Positions 31,878 to 40,671 of a stretch of DNA of 64,000 nucleotides are shown one piece after another (position 1 is the stretch's first letter; each line of letters starts with the position of its first letter). The stretch lies in the NCBI GenBank assembly GCA_025361705.1, contig JANYJW010000021.1:62001-126000 (forward strand), written 5' to 3'. The position numbers and the translations under genes are program-made. The notes beneath the pieces are model-generated. The model had not been told where the DNA came from, searched no databases, and was given only the letters and a program-made list of their open reading frames with translations. This stretch comes from Gemmatimonas sp. (lineage in GTDB: Bacteria; Gemmatimonadota; Gemmatimonadetes; Gemmatimonadales; Gemmatimonadaceae).

Positions 31878-33118
31878 CGGGGGGGACGCATGAGAGGATG
31901 ATGGTCGACCAGCGTCTCTGGCGTGAGTACGGGCAGCACGCGCTCGGCGGCATCGAGCACCGCAACAAGCGGGCTGCGCAACAGCAGCAGCGCCGCCGGG
32001 TGCTGCTCCACGACCAGGGCAAACAGGCGCACCGGGTGGAACGCCGTGTCTCCCACCCCATCCTTGTTCAGGTCGTAGCCCGCGTATGCGTCCCACCAGT
32101 TCCCATCGAAGGTCGAGTTGGCGCTGCGCGAGTTGGTGGTGACATCAAAGGCGTTGCCCGAAAACCGGTTGCCCGTAAAGCGGTTCTCGTCGGCGTCGGC
32201 CAGCACCTTGGCCGCCCAGCCGTTTTGCGTGAAGGTATTGCCCCGCACCTCGAGCCGTGACGACCCCTCGACGAAGAGCCCGGTGGAGTTGCGATCGAAC
32301 GTGTTGCTGCTGATCTCGCCGCCGCTGATGTCCTTGAGCAGGAGGCCGTACGCGGCGCTCCCCCACGACCGCTCGAAGCGGTTGCCGCTGATGACCACGC
32401 CGCGGCTGTACATCACCGCCACACCTGAGGTGTTTTCGCGGAAGGTGTTGTGCACGTAGCTGCACGAGTCACTGAACATGAAGTGCAGGCCATACCGCTG
32501 GCTCCGCTCGCTCACGTTGTCGCGCGTGACGCCATGCTGGGAGAACTCGAAGTAGATGCCGTCGCGGTGGCCGCGGATGTGGTTGCGCTCGATGCGGGCA
32601 CCCGGCGAGTACCACAAGTGGATGCCGTTGCCGCTCGTCGTCTGGCGCTCGCCGTGCGCCTCGATGTCGTTGTCGCGCACCACGCAGTCCGCGGAGCGTT
32701 GCAGGTAGATGCCCCAGAGATTGTCGCGCAGCCGGTTGTGCTCGATGACACAGTTGCGCACGTCTTTGGCGCGAATACCGGCGCGGTCCTCGAGGTTCGA
32801 GACCCCGGTGTTGGTGGCCACCAGCCCGCGCACGGTGACATCATCGGCCGCGATCACCAGCACCTCGCGCGCCCCCTGACCATCGAGCACCGGCCACCCC
32901 TCGCCCTGCACCGTCACGCGCGGCGTGCGCACCACGAGCGTCGCTTCGCGGTAGGTGCCCGCGCGCACCAGCACGCGATCGCCGGGCTGCGCGGCGGCCA
33001 GTGCGGCGGTGATCGTCGCAAAGTGGCCGCCCGGGCCGACGGTAAGGTCGGCCGCGGGCTTCGGCGCGACCACCATGAGGCTGAGCAGCATCGGGCCCAG
33101 CGCGACCGGCAGCGTCAC
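31874..33118 (-). CDS. nosD: NosD, periplasmic copper-site assembly protein
   Basis: NosD is a periplasmic right-handed beta-helix protein needed to build the CuZ cluster of NosZ. The 414-residue product has a signal segment (PVALGPMLLSLMVVAPKP), then FATITAALAAAQPGDRVLV and many 22-25 residue beta-helix rungs (for example CVIEHNRLRDNLWGIYLQRS). The C-terminal WWDAYAGYDLNKDGVGD calcium-type loop is characteristic of NosD. The start is GTG at 33118, which overlaps the nosL stop (GTGA); an upstream ATG at 33160 lies inside nosL. Confidence 0.94.
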   Translation of the reverse strand: MTLPVALGPMLLSLMVVAPKPAADLTVGPGGHFATITAALAAAQPGDRVLVRAGTYREATLVVRTPRVTVQGEGWPVLDGQGAREVLVIAADDVTVRGLVATNTGVSNLEDRAGIRAKDVRNCVIEHNRLRDNLWGIYLQRSADCVVRDNDIEAHGERQTTSGNGIHLWYSPGARIERNHIRGHRDGIYFEFSQHGVTRDNVSERSQRYGLHFMFSDSCSYVHNTFRENTSGVAVMYSRGVVISGNRFERSWGSAAYGLLLKDISGGEISSNTFDRNSTGLFVEGSSRLEVRGNTFTQNGWAAKVLADADENRFTGNRFSGNAFDVTTNSRSANSTFDGNWWDAYAGYDLNKDGVGDTAFHPVRLFALVVEQHPAALLLLRSPLVAVLDAAERVLPVLTPETLVDHHPLMRPPR

Positions 33119-33573
33119 GGCGTCGCCGCGCGCACGGAGTCGGCCAGCAGTTGCTGCCACGTCATCACGCGCCCACCCAGCATCGTGCGCTGCTCCTCAG
33201 CGCGTGCCGTGTCTGCAAAGCCGGCAATGGCCTGTCCCATCGGGCTCTTGAGCACCGCGCCCTTGAGGAATCCGGCCGATGCCGCCGGCACGAACGCCCC
33301 CGGATGCTGGAGGTCGATCACGTAGAGTGTGCCGCGATCATTCGTCGGCGTCGCGCGCGCCCACCCGACCATGCACTCGACGGAGTCGAACTTGCGCACG
33401 CGCCCGGTGGGGAGCATCGCCTCCCCACCAAAGCGCGCGTCGGAGATGGTCATGCGGCAGAATCCGCACTGGTCCTCGTTGAGCACGATTGGCTCCGGCT
33501 GGCTCGGACGGCATGCCGCGAGCAGGAGGAGCGCGAGGAGGGCAAGGCGACGCGGGGGGACGGGTCGGCGCAT
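33115..33573 (-). CDS. nosL: NosL, copper-binding lipoprotein
   Basis: NosL is an outer-membrane or periplasmic copper chaperone for NosZ. The 152-residue protein has a good lipobox (LLLLAAC, C21). The Cu(I)-binding CGFCRM motif (C36, C39, M41) and KFDSVECMVGW are the family hallmarks, and the rest matches the NosL fold (LYVIDLQHPGAFVPA). The start ATG is at 33573. It lies between the membrane protein NosB and nosD. Confidence 0.94.
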   Translation of the reverse strand: MRRPVPPRRLALLALLLLAACRPSQPEPIVLNEDQCGFCRMTISDARFGGEAMLPTGRVRKFDSVECMVGWARATPTNDRGTLYVIDLQHPGAFVPAASAGFLKGAVLKSPMGQAIAGFADTARAEEQRTMLGGRVMTWQQLLADSVRAATP

Positions 33574-33604
33574 GGAAGTCGCGGAAGACGGACGAAGGGA
33601 CGCG

Positions 33605-34204
33605 CTACGCGGCGACCGACGGCGCAGGCCACGCGCGCCGCGTGGATTGCCAGATGGCAACGCCGACGAGCACGGTGGCGAGAACGAGCAGCCATCCTCC
33701 GGACGCAGGCCAGGAGGTGGCCGTGAAGTTCAGCAGCTGCTTGGACCCCAGGAGCGGCGGCTGGTAGGTCATGCCGGGAATCTTGATGATCGCGGTCTCG
33801 GTATCGAGATCGTGACCGTACTCGTAGCCCCACTTCCAGTAGTCGTAGAGCCCAGCGCCGAGCACCGTGGCAAGTCCGAGCGTCCATGCATAAAGCACGC
33901 GGCGGCGGCCAAGGGCGGCAACGAGCAATGCCGTGCCGACCATCGCCCCGAGGATCATCGACATGTAGCGCAGCTCGGGAATCGCATCTGGTTCGATGCG
34001 CTTCATCCCGATGTAGTGATTCAATCCGTTGATGCTGTTGAGGTCCTGCTCCTTGACGCCGATCACCGATCGCACGGTGATGAGCATCCCCAACCCCTCC
34101 GGGTACTGCGGCGCGATCAGGTCCACGCGCCAGAGCGGCAACACGAAGCCGGCGCTCATGAGCAGCGCGGCGACGGCAACGAGCAGGCGGGCAGACTTGG
34201 GCAT
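33605..34204 (-). CDS. nosB: Integral membrane protein of the nos cluster (NosB-like)
   Basis: This 199-residue protein has five hydrophobic segments and long periplasmic loops (APQYPEGLGMLITVRSVIG and YDYWKWGYEYGHDLDTETA). A membrane protein of this size directly after nosZ is the pattern of clade II nos clusters, where it is called NosB; its role is not established. The ATG at 34204 is chosen because the longer frame crosses a heptamer repeat array. The symbol rests on position and topology. Confidence 0.72.
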   Translation of the reverse strand: MPKSARLLVAVAALLMSAGFVLPLWRVDLIAPQYPEGLGMLITVRSVIGVKEQDLNSINGLNHYIGMKRIEPDAIPELRYMSMILGAMVGTALLVAALGRRRVLYAWTLGLATVLGAGLYDYWKWGYEYGHDLDTETAIIKIPGMTYQPPLLGSKQLLNFTATSWPASGGWLLVLATVLVGVAIWQSTRRAWPAPSVAA

Positions 34205-34212
34205 GGAGAGGA

Positions 34213-34261
34213 GACGAGAGACGGAAGACGGAAGACGAGCGACGAGCGACAAGCGACGAGC
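34213..34261. repeat. 7-bp-period array between nosZ and nosB
   Basis: Seven units: GACGAGA, GACGGAA twice, GACGAGC twice, GACAAGC and GACGAGC. It sits inside the nos operon, 9 bases from the nosB start. Confidence 0.85.
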
Positions 34262-34335
34262 GACCTGCCCGAATGGGGCGGGTGCAGCCAGGAGGCCGGC
34301 GACGGGACCGCCGCACCCCCGGGCTGGTCCTGCGC

Positions 34336-36351
34336 TTACTGCTTCTGCGTGGGACCCGCCTGCGCCTTCTTCGGCGCGGCCTGCGGGCCCTTGGATGTCG
34401 AGCCGCTCAGCGCCACGCCACTGCCAGGCGCCGAGACCCGCACATATCCCTGCATTTCCTGGTGCAGCGCCGAGCAGAAGTCCGTGCAGTACATCGGGAA
34501 GACCCCTGCCTTGCGGGGCACCCACGACAGCGTGCGCGTTTCGCCCGGCATGATCAGCAGCTCGCCGTTCGTGTTGCCCATGATCGCGAAGCCGTGCGGG
34601 ACGTCCCAGTCCTGCTCGAGGTTGGTGATGTGGAACAGCACCGTGTCGCCCACCTGCACGCCCTCGATGTTGTCGGGGTTGAAGTGCGAGCGGATGGCCG
34701 TCATGCGGACGTGGACCTTCTTCCCATCGCGGCTGATGCCCGTCTCCTTCTCCGACCGCACCATGTTGGGCGCCTTGCTCTCGGCCAGCTTGAAGAACTT
34801 CACCTGGCGGTCCTTGATCTTCGACGCGAGGATCGCCTGCGCATAGTGCGGCTCGCCCTCGGTGGGGAAGTCGAGCAGCAGTTTCATCTTGTCGCCCGAG
34901 ATGTCATAGAGCTGCGCGCTCTGCGCGAGCTCGGGGCCCGTGGGCAGGTAGCGGTCCTTGGTGATCTTGTTCAGCGCCACCAGGTACTTCGGATTCGGCT
35001 TCATCGTGCCGCCGCCCGGAATCATCAGGTGGCCCACCGAGTAGTACGTCGGCACGCGATCGACCACTTCCCAGGTCCCCAGCTTCCACTTCACGACTTC
35101 GGACGAAATGAAGAACGACGTGTAGGCGTAGCCCTTGCCGTCGAACTCGGTGTGCAGGGGGCCGAGGCCCGGGTTCTTCACTTCGCCAGCGAGGGTGGCT
35201 TCGTACTTCAGCACCGGGATGCCGTCGATCTCGCCCTCGAACGCCTTGGCGGCGATGGCCTTGATCATCCTCGGGAACGAGTGCACCGGGATCACCGACG
35301 CCAGCTTCCCGCCGGCCACGATGAATTCGCCGGTCGGGTCGACGTCGGCGCCGTGCGGCGACTTGGGCGTCGGCATGAAGTAGACGGCGCCCGGACAGGC
35401 CTTCGCCTCGAACTGCGGCACCGAGGTGATGGTCTCGCTCGTCGCCTGGCGCGTGAACGCGTCGGTGTAGTTGTGCTGGTACGACGCCGGGACGCTGTGC
35501 GTCACGCCGCTCTTGGCGCACGCCTCGATGGCCTTCCAGTTCACGGCGGCCACGAAGTCCTTGTCGTTCTGCGAGGCGTTGACCTCGAGCAGCGAGTTGG
35601 CCTGCTCGGTGTTGTACATCGTGAAGAAGAACCAGCCCTCGCTCATCCCCTTGCCGGCGCGCGCCAGGTCATAGTTGAACCCCGGCATGATCATCTGGAA
35701 ATCGACCTTCATCTTTCCCGGCTGGTCGGCGCGGATGAAGGAGATCTGCCCCTTGAAGCGCTTCTTGAAGTCGCTGATCGGCACATCGGCGTTGGGCACC
35801 GGCACGCTGAAGCGCGTTGCCGACACGACGTACTCGCTGTTGGACGTCATGAACGGCGAGCCGTGGTTGCCGCCGGCGTTCGGGATCTCGAGGATCTCCT
35901 CGGTCTCGAAGCGGGTGAGGTCGATGCGCGCGATGCGCGGCGTGTTGTTGGCGTTGATGAACAGCCAGCGCCCGTCATCCTCGCCGTTGGTCTGCGAGAG
36001 GGCCGGATGGTGCGTGTCGTCCCACGGAATGAAGCCGTAGGAGGTGTTCAGCATCGGCTTGGTCTCTTCGCTGTAGCCGTAGCCGTTCTCGGGATACTGC
36101 GAGAAGACCGGGATCGTCTTCAACCGGCGCCCCGATGGCAGGCCGTAGACGCCGATCTGTCCATTGAAGCCGCCCGACATGAAGGCGTAGAACTCGTCAT
36201 ACTGCCCGGGGGCGACGTACACCCGCTGCGCGGCGTCGGCACTCAGCAGTCCGCCATTCGCGGGCTTCTTCGCGCAGGCGAAGGCGAGCAGCGCAACTGT
36301 TGCAATCGCGCCGACGCTGGCGAGGTGGCGGAACTTGGGGAGAGAGGCCAT
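34336..36351 (-). CDS. nosZ: Nitrous-oxide reductase NosZ, Sec-dependent (clade II type)
   Basis: NosZ reduces N2O to N2 in the periplasm. The 671-residue protein has a beta-propeller that carries the CuZ histidines (visible in DDTHHPALS, GGNHGSPFM, KSPHGADVDPTGE and YSVGHLMIPGGG). The C-terminal cupredoxin holds the CuA site: CTDFCSALHQEM with two Cys, His and Met, plus WDVPHGFAIMG. There is no twin-arginine signal; the N-terminus is a plain Sec-type peptide (VGAIATVALLAFACAKK) with a possible but imperfect lipobox at C26. ATG 36351 is preferred over GTG 36354 because GAGGG lies 7 bases upstream. It leads the nosZ-B-L-D-F-Y-cupredoxin operon. Confidence 0.96.
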   Translation of the reverse strand: MASLPKFRHLASVGAIATVALLAFACAKKPANGGLLSADAAQRVYVAPGQYDEFYAFMSGGFNGQIGVYGLPSGRRLKTIPVFSQYPENGYGYSEETKPMLNTSYGFIPWDDTHHPALSQTNGEDDGRWLFINANNTPRIARIDLTRFETEEILEIPNAGGNHGSPFMTSNSEYVVSATRFSVPVPNADVPISDFKKRFKGQISFIRADQPGKMKVDFQMIMPGFNYDLARAGKGMSEGWFFFTMYNTEQANSLLEVNASQNDKDFVAAVNWKAIEACAKSGVTHSVPASYQHNYTDAFTRQATSETITSVPQFEAKACPGAVYFMPTPKSPHGADVDPTGEFIVAGGKLASVIPVHSFPRMIKAIAAKAFEGEIDGIPVLKYEATLAGEVKNPGLGPLHTEFDGKGYAYTSFFISSEVVKWKLGTWEVVDRVPTYYSVGHLMIPGGGTMKPNPKYLVALNKITKDRYLPTGPELAQSAQLYDISGDKMKLLLDFPTEGEPHYAQAILASKIKDRQVKFFKLAESKAPNMVRSEKETGISRDGKKVHVRMTAIRSHFNPDNIEGVQVGDTVLFHITNLEQDWDVPHGFAIMGNTNGELLIMPGETRTLSWVPRKAGVFPMYCTDFCSALHQEMQGYVRVSAPGSGVALSGSTSKGPQAAPKKAQAGPTQKQ

Positions 36352-36422
36352 CACGGAACCCTCGAGGGACGTGGAGAGGTGGGGGTGCAGCGGCGGGCAA
36401 GGGACTACGGCATACTGAATGT

Positions 36423-36437
36423 AGTATCTAGAATACT
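36423..36437. promoter_or_regulatory. Inverted repeat upstream of nosZ
   Basis: AGTAT and ATACT flank CTAGA. The dyad lies 71 bp upstream of the nosZ start and is embedded in an AT-rich promoter-like stretch. Confidence 0.4.
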
Positions 36438-36445
36438 GTTTTATA

Positions 36446-36468
36446 AAGTGGTATATTGGATGCCACTT
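36446..36468. promoter_or_regulatory. Candidate NsrR operator between nosZ and nsrR
   Basis: AAGTGGTAT (36446-36454) and ATGCCACTT (36460-36468) are inverted repeats matching at 8 of 9 positions. The total span is 23 bp, the size of the 11-1-11 NsrR site. The half-site resembles the AAG-x-x-G-Y-AT part of known NsrR sites. Its location lets it control both divergent genes. Confidence 0.55.
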
Positions 36469-36495
36469 GCAAAGTCAGGAGGAAGCCTGAAATCC

Positions 36496-36525
36496 TGTCA
36501 GGTATATCCTTGTGATTTGTCAGGT
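36496..36525. repeat. Direct repeats TGTCAGGT in the nsrR leader
   Basis: TGTCAGGT occurs at 36496-36503 and 36518-36525, spaced 22 bp start to start (two helical turns). A related GTCAGGAG lies at 36474. They could be activator half-sites. Confidence 0.35.
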
Positions 36526-36602
36526 GAAAGGCTGATCCATGCGCGGCGCACAATCCGGTATCCTTCCGGCGTCTTTTCCCACCCACGCGAGGCCGCACCG
36601 AC

Positions 36603-37034
36603 GTGCATCTCACCCGCTTCACCGACAACGCGCTGCGTTGCCTCACCTATCTCGCCCTCCATCCGGGAGAGCGCGAAACGGTGGGCGCCATCGCGCGACG
36701 CATGGCCCTCTCCGAGGACCATCTCGTCAAGGTCGTGCAGCGGCTGGCACGCCTGGGTTACGTCGAGACGCTGCGGGGACGCGGCGGCGGCGTGCGCCTG
36801 ATCCAGGAGCCGGCGGCCATCAACATCGGCGCGGTGGTGCGCCAGACCGAGGAGAACTTCCGCCTGGTCGAGTGCTTCGACGCGGAGGCCAACCACTGCC
36901 CGATCGCCCCGTCGTGCGTGCTCGCCCCCGCCCTCGGCGAGGCCCTCGAGGCGTTCCTCGATGTGCTCGACCGCTACACCCTCGAGGACTTCACCAAGTC
37001 CCCCAAGAAGCTCGTCAAGCTGCTCATCGCCTGA
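36603..37034 (+). CDS. nsrR: NsrR-like Rrf2-family NO-sensing regulator
   Basis: This 143-residue DNA-binding protein should carry an iron-sulfur cluster that reacts with nitric oxide. It begins MHLTRFTDNALRCLTYLAL and has the winged helix with ALSEDHLVKVVQRLARLGYV, very close to NsrR. The cluster cysteines are C91, C99 and C105; the 7 and 5 residue spacings match NsrR. The C-terminal FLDVLDRYTLEDF is also NsrR-like. The start is GTG or ATG-like context at 36603 (GTG). It is divergent from nosZ, so it probably controls the nos operon and itself. Cluster type and effector are inferred. Confidence 0.88.
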   Translation: MHLTRFTDNALRCLTYLALHPGERETVGAIARRMALSEDHLVKVVQRLARLGYVETLRGRGGGVRLIQEPAAINIGAVVRQTEENFRLVECFDAEANHCPIAPSCVLAPALGEALEAFLDVLDRYTLEDFTKSPKKLVKLLIA

Positions 37035-37059
37035 GCCAGCGGCACTGGGCATTTGAGCG

Positions 37060-37079
37060 GGCGCGCCACACGGCGCGCC
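37060..37079. terminator. Hairpin between convergent nsrR and maf
   Basis: GGCGCGCC at 37060-37067 and again at 37072-37079 is self-complementary and forms an 8-bp stem with an ACAC loop. There is no T-tract. Confidence 0.45.
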
Positions 37080-37088
37080 TGTCGCGTA

Positions 37089-37691
37089 TCAAGGGGCCGC
37101 GAGCCCCGCGTCGTACTTGTACCGCACGCCCACCGCTGCCAGCAGGCTGACGAGCCGGCGCAGGCCCAGCCCCATCACGCTGAAGTAGTCGCCGTCCACC
37201 CGCTCGACGATGGTCGCGCCGTACCCCTGGATGCCGTACGCGCCGGCCTTGTCCATCGGCTCGCCGGTGGCGATGTACGCGGCGATCTCCGCGTCGCAGA
37301 GCGGGCGCATCCAGACGCGCACCGCCTCCACCGCACTCTCGGTGCGCGCATCGCGGGCAACGGCCACCGCCGTGTACACGGTGTGTTCCCGCCCCACGAG
37401 GCGCTTGAGCATTGCCATCGCGTGCGCGGCGTCGCGCGGCTTGCCCAGGATGTCGCCGTCCACCACCACAATCGTGTCGGCGGCGATCACCACCGCATGC
37501 GGATGCGCGTCGGCCAGCGCGTGCGCCTTGGCGCGCGCCAGCCGCTCGGCGTGCGGTGCCGGCGCCTCATGGGGCATCACCGACTCGTCAATGTCGGCCG
37601 GCATCACCTCGTGCGCGATGCCCACGAGCGCCAGCAGCTCGCGGCGGCGCGGCGACGCCGAGGCGAGGATCACGCGTGGCGGTGCGTTCAT
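37089..37691 (-). CDS. maf: Maf-family nucleotide pyrophosphatase
   Basis: Maf enzymes hydrolyse non-canonical or modified nucleoside triphosphates, preventing their use in nucleic acids. The 200-residue protein has the N-terminal [10 protein letters not shown] motif, the catalytic [11 protein letters not shown] and GKPRDAAHA, and [20 protein letters not shown]. The start ATG 37691 overlaps the dtd stop by 4 bp (ATGA), so dtd-maf is an operon. Which base it prefers is unknown. Confidence 0.93.
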   Translation of the reverse strand: MNAPPRVILASASPRRRELLALVGIAHEVMPADIDESVMPHEAPAPHAERLARAKAHALADAHPHAVVIAADTIVVVDGDILGKPRDAAHAMAMLKRLVGREHTVYTAVAVARDARTESAVEAVRVWMRPLCDAEIAAYIATGEPMDKAGAYGIQGYGATIVERVDGDYFSVMGLGLRRLVSLLAAVGVRYKYDAGLAAP

Positions 37692-38125
37692 TTCTCGAGC
37701 CACAGCGTCACCGGCCCGTCGTTGACGAGTTCCACGCGCATCATCGCGCCGAACTCGCCGGTTGCCACGTGCAGTCCGCGTTCGCGCAACATGGCCACGA
37801 AGCGTTCGTAGAGCGGGATGGCGTGCTCGGGCCGCGCGGCGTCGACGAAGCTCGGGCGACGCCCCTTCTGTGCATCGCCGTAGAGCGTGAACTGGCTGAC
37901 GACCAGCACCGCGCCGCCGACCTCTTCGAGCCCGAGGTTCATCTTGTCGTCGGTGTCGGCAAAGAGGCGCAGGCCGGCCACCTTGTCGGCCATCCACGCC
38001 ACCTGCACCTCGGTGTCGGCGTGCGTGAAGCCAACGAGGAGCGCGAAGCCCCGGCCGATTTCGCCGGTCACCCGGTCGCCCACACGCACTTCGGCGCGCG
38101 ATACGCGCTGCAGCAGCACTCGCAT
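37688..38125 (-). CDS. dtd: D-aminoacyl-tRNA deacylase
   Basis: Dtd removes D-amino acids (and glycine from tRNA-Ala) from mischarged tRNAs. The 145-residue protein starts [15 protein letters not shown] and has the family motifs SQFTLYGD (77-84), RRPSFVDAA and NDGPVT with the Gly-cisPro at 137-138. The ATG at 38125 is preceded by TAGGTTTCG only 4 bases away, with no Shine-Dalgarno, suggesting a leaderless message. It is translationally coupled to maf. Confidence 0.95.
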   Translation of the reverse strand: MRVLLQRVSRAEVRVGDRVTGEIGRGFALLVGFTHADTEVQVAWMADKVAGLRLFADTDDKMNLGLEEVGGAVLVVSQFTLYGDAQKGRRPSFVDAARPEHAIPLYERFVAMLRERGLHVATGEFGAMMRVELVNDGPVTLWLEK

Positions 38126-38129
38126 GGCG

Positions 38130-38138
38130 CGAAACCTA
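38130..38138 (-). promoter_or_regulatory. TAnnTTTC box before dtd
   Basis: On the minus strand TAGGTTTCG ends 4 bp before the dtd ATG. The divergent gene at 38201 has the related TATGATTG 5 bp before its ATG. Confidence 0.4.
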
Positions 38139-38200
38139 GCGCGCGGCGGCGCGGCCGCCACGGCTGGATGCCACTGGCGCCGTGCCGTATGATTGGCCCC

Positions 38201-38836
38201 ATGACACACGAGAACCGCCTCCTGCGCGTGGCGCACAGCGGCATGATGCAGGCCGGTGGCGGCGCGGTGCTTGGCGCGTTCTTCGGCATCCTGCTGCGCG
38301 TGGCCGGCATGATCCATCGCGGCCCGCTCTGGCTGTCCGCGCTCGGGGGCGCGGTGGGGGGGTGGGCGATCTTCCGGACCATCACGCGCACCATCTTTGG
38401 GGGCGGTACCGAGCTGGCCAAGGCGCTGGTCTTCCCCGATGCCGAGGGGACGTACGCGCCGCAGTATTCGCACATCCAGGCGCTGGAAGTGCAGGAGCGG
38501 TACGTCGAGGCGCTGGCGGCATGGTTGGCGTTGGCTGGGGAGCGCCCCGACAATCCATCGCCGCTGCTGCGCGCCGCCGACCTGCAGTTGCGGCACCTGA
38601 ACGACGCGCCCGGCGCGCTCGCGCTGTACGAGCGTGTGCGCCGCATGCCGGGCATTCGCGAGGAGCACGTGCGCTACGCGTCGCAGAAGATCATCGACGC
38701 CCATCTGGCGCCGGGCGGCGATGAAGGGCGGGCGCTGGTGGAGCTGCGCCGCTTTGTGACGCAGTTCCCCGAGGGACGCGAGGCGGATGGCGCGCGCGCG
38801 GCGATTGCGCGCCTCAAGCGCCCTACTCCACGGTGA
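38201..38836 (+). CDS. Membrane protein with TPR-like C-terminus, unknown function
   Basis: This 211-residue protein has one or two hydrophobic helices near the N-terminus ([20 protein letters not shown] and [19 protein letters not shown]). A soluble helical part follows, with repeats that look like tetratricopeptide units ([18 protein letters not shown], then [17 protein letters not shown]). No catalytic motif is visible. Its last 14 bp overlap the converging glmS gene. It is divergent from dtd. A role in membrane-associated protein interaction is a guess. Confidence 0.72.
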   Translation: MTHENRLLRVAHSGMMQAGGGAVLGAFFGILLRVAGMIHRGPLWLSALGGAVGGWAIFRTITRTIFGGGTELAKALVFPDAEGTYAPQYSHIQALEVQERYVEALAAWLALAGERPDNPSPLLRAADLQLRHLNDAPGALALYERVRRMPGIREEHVRYASQKIIDAHLAPGGDEGRALVELRRFVTQFPEGREADGARAAIARLKRPTPR

Positions 38837-40649
38837 CGCTCTTCGCCAGGTTGCGCGGCTGATCCACGTTGGCCCCGCGCTGCACGGCGATGTAGTACGC
38901 CAGCAATTGCAGCGGAACGGACGCGAGGATGGGCGTGAGCAGATCCACCGTCTCCGGAATGCGGAACTCGTAGTCCACCAGCCCCTGCAGCGCCGGCTCG
39001 TCGCGCGACGTGATGGCAATGATGTTGCCCTTGCGCGCCTTCACCTCCTGCACGTTCGACACGACCTTGTCGAAGACGGCGTCGTGCGGCGCCACGAACA
39101 CCACCGGCATCATCTCGTCGATGAGCGCAATGGGGCCGTGCTTCATCTCGGCCGCGGGATAGCCCTCGGCGTGGATGTACGAGATTTCCTTGAGCTTCAG
39201 CGCGCCCTCGAGCGCGACCGGGAAGTTCACGCCGCGCCCGAGGTACAGGAAGTTGGGCGCGCGCTTGAACTCGGCGGCAATGTGCTCCACCTGCTCGGCG
39301 CGGTCGAGCACCTGCTGGATCTGCGCCGGCAGCGCGGCGAGGGCCTGCGCGAACTCCATGCCGCGCGTGACGCTGAGCCCGCGCTTGCGCGCCAGCTTGA
39401 GCGTGAAGAGCGCGAGCGCCACCACCTGGCTGGTGAACGCCTTGGTGGACGCAACGCCGATTTCGGGGCCGGCGTGCAGATAGATGCCGCCATCGTCCTC
39501 GCGGGCGATGGTCGACCCGACCACGTTCACCAGGCCCAGGGTGCGCGCCCCGCGTCGCTTGGCCTCGCGCATCGCCGCCAGCGTGTCGGCGGTCTCGCCC
39601 GACTGCGAGATGACGATGCACAACGTGCGGTCGGTGACGATCGGGTTGCGGTAGCGGAACTCGGAGGCGTACTCCACCTCCACCGGAATGCGGCACAGCT
39701 CCTCGATCATCATCTCGCCGATGAGCGCCGAGTGCCACGACGTGCCGCACGCGGTGATGATGATGTTGTCGATCGCCATCAACTGGTCGTGCGTCAGGTT
39801 GATGCCGCCCAGCTTGCTGGTGCCGTCCTCGACGATCAGGCGGCCACGCATGGTGTTCTCCACCGTCTGCGGCTGTTCGAAGATCTCCTTGAGCATGAAG
39901 TGGGCAAAGCCGCCGCGCTCGATGGCGCCGAGCTCCCAGTCGATCTTGTCCACCTTGCGCGTGAGCGGGAGCGCGTCGATGTCGAGCACACGGTAGCCGT
40001 CGGCCTCGAGCACGGCGACGTCGCCGTCGTCGAGGTACACCACTTGCCGCGTGTGGGCCAGAATGGCCGACGCGTCGGACGCCACGAAGTGCTCGTGCTC
40101 GCCGATGCCGATGAGCAGCGGGCTGCCCTTGCGCGCCACGACGATCTTGCCGGGATCGCGGCTCGAGACGACGGCGAGCCCATAGGTCCCCTCGATCTTG
40201 CGCAGGGCCATGATGACGGCCTCCTCGAGCGAGCCGTCGAACAGTTCCTGCACGAGGTGCGCCACCACCTCGGTGTCGGTGTCGCTGCGGAACACGTACC
40301 CGGTATCCTGCAGCGCGGTGCGCAGCGCGTTGGCGTTCTCGATGATGCCGTTGTGCACCACCGCCACGGTGTCGTCGGCGCTCAGGTGCGGGTGCGCATT
40401 GCGCTCCGTCGGCGGCCCGTGCGTGGCCCACCGCGTGTGGCCGATGCCCACATGCCCTGCCACCGGCGCGGCGGCGAGCGACGCTTCAAGCTTGGCGATC
40501 TTCCCCGCCGCGCGGCGCGTCACGAGCGTCGCGCCGTCGAGTATCGCAATGCCCGCCGAGTCGTAGCCGCGGTATTCCATCCGGCGCAGCCCTTCCATCA
40601 AGAAGGGCGTCGCCGGTTTGCTGCCGATGTAGCCGATGATACCGCACAT
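38823..40649 (-). CDS. glmS: Glutamine-fructose-6-phosphate aminotransferase (isomerizing)
   Basis: GlmS makes glucosamine-6-phosphate for UDP-GlcNAc, and so for peptidoglycan and lipopolysaccharide. The 608-residue protein begins MCGIIGYIG with the N-terminal catalytic Cys. The glutaminase domain has [19 protein letters not shown]. Two SIS domains follow ([19 protein letters not shown] and [19 protein letters not shown]), and it ends NLAKSVTVE as in other GlmS. AGGAGG lies 8 bases before the ATG. It is 22 bp downstream of glmM. No glmS ribozyme-like leader was recognised. Confidence 0.97.
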   Translation of the reverse strand: MCGIIGYIGSKPATPFLMEGLRRMEYRGYDSAGIAILDGATLVTRRAAGKIAKLEASLAAAPVAGHVGIGHTRWATHGPPTERNAHPHLSADDTVAVVHNGIIENANALRTALQDTGYVFRSDTDTEVVAHLVQELFDGSLEEAVIMALRKIEGTYGLAVVSSRDPGKIVVARKGSPLLIGIGEHEHFVASDASAILAHTRQVVYLDDGDVAVLEADGYRVLDIDALPLTRKVDKIDWELGAIERGGFAHFMLKEIFEQPQTVENTMRGRLIVEDGTSKLGGINLTHDQLMAIDNIIITACGTSWHSALIGEMMIEELCRIPVEVEYASEFRYRNPIVTDRTLCIVISQSGETADTLAAMREAKRRGARTLGLVNVVGSTIAREDDGGIYLHAGPEIGVASTKAFTSQVVALALFTLKLARKRGLSVTRGMEFAQALAALPAQIQQVLDRAEQVEHIAAEFKRAPNFLYLGRGVNFPVALEGALKLKEISYIHAEGYPAAEMKHGPIALIDEMMPVVFVAPHDAVFDKVVSNVQEVKARKGNIIAITSRDEPALQGLVDYEFRIPETVDLLTPILASVPLQLLAYYIAVQRGANVDQPRNLAKSVTVE

Positions 40650-40671
40650 ACTGGGAGCCTCCTGCGGGAAA

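Noticed and set aside
34336-36351. Clade I (Tat-exported) NosZ
   Set aside because: No twin-arginine motif is present; the N-terminus is a short Sec-type hydrophobic segment.
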